A stretch of DNA of 10,071 nt from Dehalococcoidia bacterium (GTDB lineage Bacteria > Chloroflexota > Dehalococcoidia > SZUA-161). The stretch is from the NCBI GenBank assembly GCA_020344295.1, contig CP070819.1, positions 1,213,248-1,223,318 on the forward strand. The letters run 5' to 3'. The notes under the pieces are model-generated. The model was not told where the DNA came from and made no database searches. It saw only the letters and a program-made list of their open reading frames with translations. The position numbers and the translations under genes were made by a program. Shown one piece after another: positions 1-5,672 of the stretch; position 1 is the stretch's first letter; each line of letters begins with the position of its first letter.

Positions 1-1254
1 CAGACGATACATAATTTTCGGCCGTGTGAAGGCCTCTGATAAGAATATGACTTCGGGGTACTCCCTTTTGATTTCACTGATCAGCCACTCCCAGAAAGCA
101 AACGGTTTAGTGTGGGGATTATCCACCCGGAAGATACGGACTCCCTGCTCTATCCAGAAAAGGATTATACTTTTAAGCTCAGTCCAGAGTTCCTCCCGGC
201 TATCGGTCTCAAAATTCAGTGGATAGATATCCTGGTATTTCTTGGGTGGATTTTCTGCATATTGGATTGTTCCGTCAGGCCGCCACTTAAACCACTCCGG
301 GTGTTCTTTAATGTATGGATGGTCTGGGGAACACTGGAAAGCAATATCCAGTGCAATTTCGATGTTGTATTTTTTTGCTTTATCCACAAAGCTCCGGAAA
401 TCCTTCAGGGTACCGAGTTCGGGGTTTATCGACTTATGTCCGCCTTCTTCCGAGCCAATAGCCCAGGGCGTTCCTGGATCATTTGGCCCTGCTTTAAGGG
501 AGTTATTCCTACCTTTGCGATGAGTATGGCCGACAGGATGAATCGGTGGTAAATAAAGCACATCGAAGCCCATTTCTGCTATATAGGGAAGTCTGGCCTC
601 ACAGTCTTTAAAAGTGCCGTGTCGTCCAGGTTCATTTGCCGTTGAACGAGGAAACATCTCATACCATGTACTGAAACGTGCCTTTTCTCGTTCAACTTTT
701 ACTTCTAGCTCCTTTGAATATTGTGATGCGGAGCGTCGATCCGTATATTTCTCCATTAGTACAGAAACATCTTCACTCAAAGCCAGCTTGATCCTGGCCG
801 GCTCCTTTTCAGCATCTGCATTTAATATCTTCTGCCATGCTTTAAGGGTTTTCGTATCAGCAGACAAAGCACGTTCAGTCGCCTCTCCGATCAGCCTCGC
901 CCCTACAAGCAGCTCTACTGCAACCTGTTGGTCTGCCTCAACCTTCTTCGCCAAATCCCGGCGCCATGTCTTGAATTTATCCACCCATGCCATAACAGTA
1001 TAATAATATGACTTCTGTTCGGTCACTGTAAAAGAACCTCGCCATCTATCATTACCGAGAGGCTCCATTGGAGTCTCGATCCAGTCAGCATCGCCCTCTT
1101 TGCGGTACAGCAGCAACGTAGAGATAGCATCATGGCCGTCTGCGAAGACATCGGCTTCTACGACTACTTCTTCGCCGACCGTGCGCTTTATCGGGAAACG
1201 CCCTGAATCTATCTCAGGCTTCACTTCTTCAATAACCAGAGGTCTCTCATCCAT
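1..1254 (-). CDS. glgE: Alpha-1,4-glucan:maltose-1-phosphate maltosyltransferase (GlgE), N-terminal 418 residues, cut by left edge
   Basis: GlgE transfers maltosyl units from alpha-maltose-1-phosphate to the non-reducing end of an alpha-1,4-glucan in the cytoplasm (GH13_3 family). The frame starts at ATG 1254-1252, behind a modest GGGAAG ribosome site at 1265-1260, and stays open to base 1, so the C-terminal part is missing (family length about 650-700). Residues 1 to about 190 form the family-specific N-terminal domain. The catalytic domain follows, opening with RFSTWYEMFPRS near 193-204, then GSEEGGH (267-273) and QCSPDH (307-312). The nucleophile Asp378 lies in RVDNPH and the acid/base Glu407 in LSEAFT. 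Their spacing of 29 equals that of Asp394/Glu423 in the Streptomyces coelicolor enzyme (recalled). GSEEGGH and QCSPDH distinguish GlgE from ordinary alpha-amylases. It is divergent from the ATPase-ackA-xfp-glgP genes, and a phosphorylase acting on the same polymer lies in that set. No defect is visible in the part present. Confidence 0.95.
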   Translation of the reverse strand, partial: MDERPLVIEEVKPEIDSGRFPIKRTVGEEVVVEADVFADGHDAISTLLLYRKEGDADWIETPMEPLGNDRWRGSFTVTEQKSYYYTVMAWVDKFKTWRRDLAKKVEADQQVAVELLVGARLIGEATERALSADTKTLKAWQKILNADAEKEPARIKLALSEDVSVLMEKYTDRRSASQYSKELEVKVEREKARFSTWYEMFPRSTANEPGRHGTFKDCEARLPYIAEMGFDVLYLPPIHPVGHTHRKGRNNSLKAGPNDPGTPWAIGSEEGGHKSINPELGTLKDFRSFVDKAKKYNIEIALDIAFQCSPDHPYIKEHPEWFKWRPDGTIQYAENPPKKYQDIYPLNFETDSREELWTELKSIILFWIEQGVRIFRVDNPHTKPFAFWEWLISEIKREYPEVIFLSEAFTRPKIMYRL

Positions 1255-1259
1255 TTATA

Positions 1260-1265
1260 CTTCCC
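1260..1265 (-). promoter_or_regulatory. Ribosome binding site of glgE
   Basis: On the minus strand GGGAAG precedes the ATG at 1254 by five bases (TATAA). It is a modest Shine-Dalgarno match. It supports this ATG, which also gives the expected length of N-terminal domain before the catalytic motifs. Confidence 0.45.
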
Positions 1266-1339
1266 GACACCTTTCCCCTGATAGCAAACCTTATATACTG
1301 CCAACCCAAATCTAGATCAGGTAACATGCAGTGGGATAA

Positions 1340-1367
1340 ATAGTAAACTATAGATGCGAACTGTCAA
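1340..1367 (-). promoter_or_regulatory. Predicted sigma70-type promoter of glgE
   Basis: Read on the minus strand, a perfect -35 box TTGACA (1367-1362) is followed after 16 bases by TACTAT (1345-1340), a 4/6 match to the -10 consensus. This would start transcription about 80 bases before the glgE ATG. The surrounding sequence is AT-rich and non-coding. This is a motif call only, with no conservation data. Confidence 0.45.
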
Positions 1368-1634
1368 GCTTTTTCATAAATGTGCATTTTCTGGGTTATG
1401 TATTGAACTGCATTGTCTCTCTCCGAATAAGAATATTATATCCTAATTTTCCTCTATATTAACTGTGATAAGTTCGTAACATTTTTCTTCAACATTTTAT
1501 GACTTTCCTATCAATCCGTAATACTATGTAAGACGAAGAAATCATTGACATTATTTTTATAATATAAGACCAGCGCTAAAGGTTTACAGTCTTTGTATAT
1601 CTGATCAGCCCTTGTAAGGAATGTTCCGAATAAA

Positions 1635-4397
1635 ATGACCGAAAGTTCGAAGCTTCAGGATTCCAGTAACTGGTACCAGCTACCGGTAAACAAGGTTATC
1701 GATAGCTTCTCTGTCGACACCAGCCTTGGCCTTAGCTCCAGTGAAGCAAAGACAAGGTTGGAGAAATACGGATACAACGAATTAAAGTTCAAGAAACAGA
1801 GCGCTATCGTCCGGTTTTTTCTTCAGTTCCGAAGTTCTCTTGTCTACGTACTGCTACTTGCTGCCATAGTCACTGCCAGTCTGGAAATGTGGATAGATTC
1901 GGCGGTAATCTTTATCGTCGTCATAGCTAACGCGATAATTGGCTTTATCCAGGAAGGAAAAGCGGAAGCCTCCATGGAAGTACTTTCTAAAATGATGGTT
2001 CTCGAGTGTACCGTGCGGCGGGATGATGAACATAAAGACATACCGGCACGTGAGCTGGTACCTGGTGACATCGTACTGCTGGAGGAAGGCGACCGTGTTC
2101 CAGCCGATCTGCGTTTGTTCTATGTTAGAGATCTCTCCATCGATGAAGCCCCGCTTACAGGTGAGTCTGTTCCAGTCGATAAGACAACGGAGCCGCTAAT
2201 GAATCCCGACCTGCCGCCGGGGGACCAGCGCTGCATAGCTTTCAGCGGTACTTTCGTCTCACGTGGTACGGGACATGGAATTGTTGTAGCTACTGCGCAC
2301 CAGACTGAGATCGGCAGGATCGCTGAATTGATGAAAGAAACCAAAGCTGAAGCAGCGCCGCTAATGAAGAAAATGGCCCAGTTCACCCGGGTACTAATCA
2401 TTGCCATATTGATCCTGGCGGCGATAAACCTTGTTCTTGGTGCTACACTTGGCGGATATGATCTCGTGTATTCCTTCCTCGCGTCTGTGTCCCTAGCTGT
2501 TGCTGCTATACCTGAAGGATTGCCCGCCATTCTGACGATAGCCCTTGCTGCCGGTGCCAGGGCAATGGCGAAAAGGAACGCGCTGATCAGGCGATTGCCG
2601 GCTGTGGAGACGCTGGGTTCCGCTACTGTAATCTGTTCGGACAAAACAGGAACTCTTACAAAAAGCGAAATGACTGTTGTCAGAATCTACTGTGGGAAGA
2701 AAACATACAATGTAACTGGTTCGGGGTATGATCCCACGGGTGAATTCTTCCTGAATAAAGAAAAAGTCATTCCTTTGAGTGAAATAGACCTCGCAGAAAC
2801 ACTGTCTGCAGGGCTGTTGTGCAACAGCGCATTCCTGAGGCAAACCAATGGTAAATACGAGATATCAGGTGATCCGACCGAAGGCGCACTAGTTGTGTCC
2901 GGTACTAAGGCAGGCATAACAGAAGCAATGCTAAGACTGGACCAAATACCCTTTGGCTCGGAGCACAGGTACATGGCCACGCTTCATATGCATACAGACG
3001 CAAATATTATATATGTTAAGGGTTCACCGGAGCGGGTGTTGTCGATGTGCAAAATGCAACTCGTAAATGGGAACGTGGAACCGGTTGAGCCCCGTTTGAT
3101 ATCTAATATGGTCGAGGAGATGGCTGGGGATGCTCTCAGGGTGCTTGGCCTTGCATATAAAAGAGTAGCCACAGATCGAACATCGCTCACTTCGGCTGAC
3201 TTGGAGGATATGGTTTTTATCGGCCTCCAAGGGATGATAGACCCTCCACGAGAAGAAGCGATTGATGCTGTACGCAAGTGTAAGAGGGCTGGTATAAGAG
3301 TGATAATGATTACAGGTGACCATGCGAAAACAGCTCAAGCAATTGCTACGCAGTTAGGCATAGGTGACGGGAGTGCAGTACTTACCGGTGAAGACCTGTC
3401 CAGGATGAGTGATGACGAGTTGTACAGGGTTGTTGAGCAGGTCTCGGTGTATGCACGGGTAGCTCCTGTTGACAAATTTCGCGTGACCACCCAGTTGCAG
3501 AAGCGGGGACATATCGTTGCCATGACGGGTGACGGAGTAAATGATGCGCCTGCACTAAAGGCTGCCGATATCGGCGTTGCCATGGGGTTCAAGGGCACCG
3601 ATGTGAGCAGGGAAGCGGCAGACATGGTGCTGGTTGACGATAACTTCGCTAGTATAGTCGCAGCCGTTGAGGAAGGCAGACATGTCTTTGAAAACATACG
3701 TAAGGTTATCCTGTATACACTTCCGACTAACGGCGGCCAGGCCATTCTGGTTATCGGTGCCATAATGATGATTCCTTTTATCCCGCTATTCGCAGAGCGA
3801 CTGCCGCTGGAACCGATACAGATCCTCTGGATAAATCTCTACGATGCGGTGGCACTTGCCTTACCTCTTCTATGGGAGGCGCGAGAGGAGGGCCTCCTGG
3901 ATCGGGCACCCCGTAATCCGAAGGAACCGATAGCAAACCGCCTCTTCTTCAGGAAGGTGATACTGGTGTCGCTGATAATGGCAGGTGCAGCTTTCGCTGT
4001 TTACTATGGCTTCGGCAATATCGCAGTCTCCGGAGCAGAGATCGATGAAACGCGTTTAACACAGGCACAAACTGCAGCGTTTCTGACCGTTATGATGGTT
4101 CATATTTTTTATCTGTTAACATCACGGTCATTGACTAAATCGACGTTTAAAATGAATCCCTTTTCCAATAAATTGGTAACGGTTGGAATCAGTGTCTCAA
4201 TAATTTTACACCTGCTACTCGTCTATGCCTTACCTCGGGTGGGATTCAATCCATTCAGGATTGAGCCGTTTCCCGCACAGTGGTGGGGGATAATAGTGGC
4301 GCTTGGCTTCACAGGACTGCTGTTGGTGGAATTGGAAGAGTTTGCTGTTGGAAAGTTGATCAGATTATTCCCCGGAATTACGGAAAAAAAAGAATGA
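1635..4397 (+). CDS. P-type cation-transporting ATPase (P2-type, Ca2+-ATPase/PMR1/PacL-like), 920 aa
   Basis: A membrane pump that uses ATP, through a phospho-aspartate intermediate, to move a cation; the ion is not certain. In order: an N-terminal cation-ATPase domain (about 12-80), membrane helices M1/M2 (about 66-106), actuator domain with TGES (175-178), M3/M4 (about 250-302) with PEGLP (293-297), DKTGT with phosphorylated Asp336, the nucleotide-binding KGSPE loop (Lys462), the hinge TGDGVND (631-637), then M5-M10 (about 690-910). All catalytic motifs are intact and the length is typical. PEGLP is the P2 signature. In M5, Gln702 sits where SERCA has the ion ligand Glu771 (TNGGQ). M6 reads WINLYDAV around Asn734-Asp737, unlike the SERCA NLVTDG. 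So Ca2+ specificity should not be assumed; Na+, K+, H+ or Mn2+ are alternatives. The ATG at 1635 has AAGGA at 1616-1620, 14 bases upstream, which is long. The stop overlaps the acetate kinase start. Confidence 0.93.
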   Translation: MTESSKLQDSSNWYQLPVNKVIDSFSVDTSLGLSSSEAKTRLEKYGYNELKFKKQSAIVRFFLQFRSSLVYVLLLAAIVTASLEMWIDSAVIFIVVIANAIIGFIQEGKAEASMEVLSKMMVLECTVRRDDEHKDIPARELVPGDIVLLEEGDRVPADLRLFYVRDLSIDEAPLTGESVPVDKTTEPLMNPDLPPGDQRCIAFSGTFVSRGTGHGIVVATAHQTEIGRIAELMKETKAEAAPLMKKMAQFTRVLIIAILILAAINLVLGATLGGYDLVYSFLASVSLAVAAIPEGLPAILTIALAAGARAMAKRNALIRRLPAVETLGSATVICSDKTGTLTKSEMTVVRIYCGKKTYNVTGSGYDPTGEFFLNKEKVIPLSEIDLAETLSAGLLCNSAFLRQTNGKYEISGDPTEGALVVSGTKAGITEAMLRLDQIPFGSEHRYMATLHMHTDANIIYVKGSPERVLSMCKMQLVNGNVEPVEPRLISNMVEEMAGDALRVLGLAYKRVATDRTSLTSADLEDMVFIGLQGMIDPPREEAIDAVRKCKRAGIRVIMITGDHAKTAQAIATQLGIGDGSAVLTGEDLSRMSDDELYRVVEQVSVYARVAPVDKFRVTTQLQKRGHIVAMTGDGVNDAPALKAADIGVAMGFKGTDVSREAADMVLVDDNFASIVAAVEEGRHVFENIRKVILYTLPTNGGQAILVIGAIMMIPFIPLFAERLPLEPIQILWINLYDAVALALPLLWEAREEGLLDRAPRNPKEPIANRLFFRKVILVSLIMAGAAFAVYYGFGNIAVSGAEIDETRLTQAQTAAFLTVMMVHIFYLLTSRSLTKSTFKMNPFSNKLVTVGISVSIILHLLLVYALPRVGFNPFRIEPFPAQWWGIIVALGFTGLLLVELEEFAVGKLIRLFPGITEKKE

Positions 4398-5503
4398 AAA
4401 TATTGATAATTAACTGTGGTAGCTCCAGTCTGAAATTCCGTCTTTTCCATATAACTGGTGATGGGATGCAACCAACTGATTTCGAGAGCCTGGCAGATGG
4501 TGTTATTGATAGAATCGGCGTTCACGGGAATTTAATTTGCATAATCGGCAAAGACCACACATACAATGAACCTGTTGTGGTAAAAGATCATGGTGAAGCT
4601 GCTCTTGAAGCGTTGAAACTAATTGACTCCTCAGGTTTGGTAAAACCTGAAAAGCTTGACGCGGTAGGACACAGGGTTGTTCATGGAGGCAATACTTTTT
4701 CTGAACCTACTCTTATCAACGATTCGGTAATAGAAAAACTTGAGGATGTCAGTCAGTTGGCCCCTCTACATAATCTGCCAGCGATAGATACGATAAAGAC
4801 CATTAGAAAATCGCTTGGACCAGATATACCTACGGTGGCAGTATTCGATACAGCATTCCACAGCAGTTTACCTGAAAAAGCATATACTTATGCTATACCG
4901 TGGCATTTGGCCATTAAACACAAAATCCGCCGATACGGCTTTCATGGAACAGCTCACCAATATATGGCCGAACGCTGTGCTGCATTACTAGGTAAACCGC
5001 TACATGGTATAAAGCTGATTACGCTTCAGCTGGGCAATGGCTGCTCAGCTACAGCTGTTACCGAAGGACACTCCGTAGACACATCTATGGGCTTTACTCC
5101 ATTAGAAGGCTTGATAATGGGCACTAGGTGCGGGAATATTGATCCCTCCTTGATCGGCTTTCTGGCCCGGTATGAGAATGTTGATGTCGGGGAAGTAGAG
5201 CAATGGCTAAATACACAATCGGGTTTGCTGGGAATATCAGGTGGATCGGGAGACATGCAGATGTTACTGGAGGCAGAAAGGGTAGGTGATTCGAGGGCCT
5301 CTTTGGCTGTGGATATGTTCTGCTATAGTGTGCGCAAGTATATTGGCGCCTATCTTGCTGCGCTCAATGGTGCTGATGCCATTGTATTTGGTGGGGGGAT
5401 TGGGGAAAATTCACCTGACGTACGTGCCCGCATCTGTTCCGGACTCGAGTGGTTCGGCATAGTCATAGATCATGACCGAAATAAAGCAGCAATAGGAACG
5501 TAG
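4394..5503 (+). CDS. ackA: Acetate kinase (AckA), 369 aa, ended early by an in-frame TAG
   Basis: AckA interconverts acetyl phosphate + ADP and acetate + ATP in the cytoplasm. The start ATG (4394) overlaps the ATPase stop in ATGA, suggesting translational coupling. An upstream in-frame ATG at 4280 would add 38 residues from inside the ATPase gene and is unlikely, because the family begins at MKILIINCGSSSLKF. Matches to the catalytic residues of Methanosarcina thermophila AckA (recalled) are Asn7, Arg94 in GHRVVHGG, His126 in APLHNLP, Asp152 in VFDTAFHSS, His184 in RYGFHGT and Arg245 in MGTRCGN. The frame stops at TAG 5501-5503 after AAIGT, about 35 residues short of the usual 400. The missing C-terminus is encoded in the same frame just downstream. 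If TAG is a true stop, the product lacks the essential C-terminal glutamate and is probably inactive. The next gene, phosphoketolase, makes its substrate. Confidence 0.92.
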   Translation: MKILIINCGSSSLKFRLFHITGDGMQPTDFESLADGVIDRIGVHGNLICIIGKDHTYNEPVVVKDHGEAALEALKLIDSSGLVKPEKLDAVGHRVVHGGNTFSEPTLINDSVIEKLEDVSQLAPLHNLPAIDTIKTIRKSLGPDIPTVAVFDTAFHSSLPEKAYTYAIPWHLAIKHKIRRYGFHGTAHQYMAERCAALLGKPLHGIKLITLQLGNGCSATAVTEGHSVDTSMGFTPLEGLIMGTRCGNIDPSLIGFLARYENVDVGEVEQWLNTQSGLLGISGGSGDMQMLLEAERVGDSRASLAVDMFCYSVRKYIGAYLAALNGADAIVFGGGIGENSPDVRARICSGLEWFGIVIDHDRNKAAIGT

Positions 5504-5608
5504 TCATTAATAACTGAAGATGCGGCTACGGTACAAGTCTATGTAATAGCCGTGGATGAGGAGTTGGTCATCGTCCGGGATGTAATAAGGTGCTTGAAAT
5601 CCAATTAG
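5504..5608 (+). pseudogene. ackA: In-frame C-terminal continuation of acetate kinase beyond the internal TAG
   Basis: Directly after the TAG at 5501-5503, the same frame stays open to TAG 5606-5608. It reads SLITEDAATVQVYVI, then AVDEELVIVRD, then IRCLKSN. This matches the normal AckA ending, a V-x-V-x-V-I strand followed by (N/D)EEL-x-I-x-RD. Codons 389-390 are the Glu pair corresponding to M. thermophila Glu384/Glu385; Glu384 is reported to be essential for Mg2+ binding and catalysis (recalled). With the internal TAG counted as one residue, AckA would have 404 residues. No ATG or GTG lies near the start of the tail, so separate translation is unlikely. Whether it is translated at all depends on how TAG is read. 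Confidence 0.85.
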
Positions 5609-5625
5609 GCACTTTGTCATATAAT
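5594..5625 (+). promoter_or_regulatory. Weak candidate promoter before phosphoketolase
   Basis: A perfect TATAAT (5620-5625) lies 47 bases before the phosphoketolase ATG. The nearest -35-like box is TTGAAA (5594-5599), 20 bases upstream, longer than the ideal 17. It could give extra expression of xfp-glgP independent of the ATPase promoter. This is motif evidence only. Confidence 0.25.
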
Positions 5626-5634
5626 TAGCCGTAC

Positions 5635-5649
5635 TACTATCTCATAGTA
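5635..5649 (+). repeat. Small inverted repeat upstream of the xfp ribosome site
   Basis: TACTAT (5635-5640) and ATAGTA (5644-5649) are perfect complements around a CTC loop, 11 bases before the Shine-Dalgarno. A six-pair AT-rich stem is weak as RNA structure. It could be part of an operator, or chance. Confidence 0.3.
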
Positions 5650-5660
5650 TGGCAGGTGGG

Positions 5661-5670
5661 AAGGAGGAGG
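5661..5670 (+). promoter_or_regulatory. Strong ribosome binding site that fixes the phosphoketolase start
   Basis: AAGGAGGAGG ends two bases before the ATG at 5673; its core GGAGG (5663-5667) lies five bases before. This is the best Shine-Dalgarno in the window. It falls inside the reading frame that would begin at the upstream ATG 5649, so 5673 is preferred. Confidence 0.8.
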
Positions 5671-5672
5671 AT

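Larger units (their letters stand above)
1255..1634. other. AT-rich divergent intergenic region between glgE and the ATPase-ackA-xfp-glgP genes
   Basis: These 380 bases separate two divergent genes and are visibly richer in A+T than the genes around them. I see no convincing coding frame. The region should hold promoters for both directions. The glgE-side promoter is visible at 1340-1367. On the plus side there are fragments: TTGACA at 1545-1550, TATAAT at 1558-1563, and TTGTCT at 1413-1418 with TTATAT at 1436-1441. None forms a strong, correctly spaced pair close to the ATPase gene. No riboswitch or terminator hairpin was recognised. Confidence 0.6.

Noticed and set aside
112..1315. Plus-strand open frames across 26-1315
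   Set aside because: They lie opposite glgE, whose minus-strand translation carries catalytic motifs over the whole span; these are antisense shadows.
1545..1563. TTGACA with TATAAT as the operon promoter
   Set aside because: Only seven bases separate the boxes, too few for a sigma70 promoter; no good partner for either box was found at 16-18 bases.
2120..2644. 174-residue minus-strand frame within the ATPase gene
   Set aside because: Antisense to conserved P-type ATPase segments (TGES to DKTGT); its product has low-complexity composition and no recognisable family.
4280..4393. Upstream in-frame ATG giving acetate kinase a 38-residue N-terminal extension
   Set aside because: It lies wholly inside the ATPase gene, and the family starts at MKILIINCGSSS, which begins exactly at ATG 4394 in the ATGA overlap.
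5490..5608. Frameshift as explanation for the shortened acetate kinase
   Set aside because: The conserved tail is in the same frame as the body; only the TAG codon interrupts it.
5649..5672. Upstream ATG for phosphoketolase
   Set aside because: The strong AAGGAGGAGG site falls inside this eight-codon extension and is spaced for ATG 5673; nothing similar precedes 5649.
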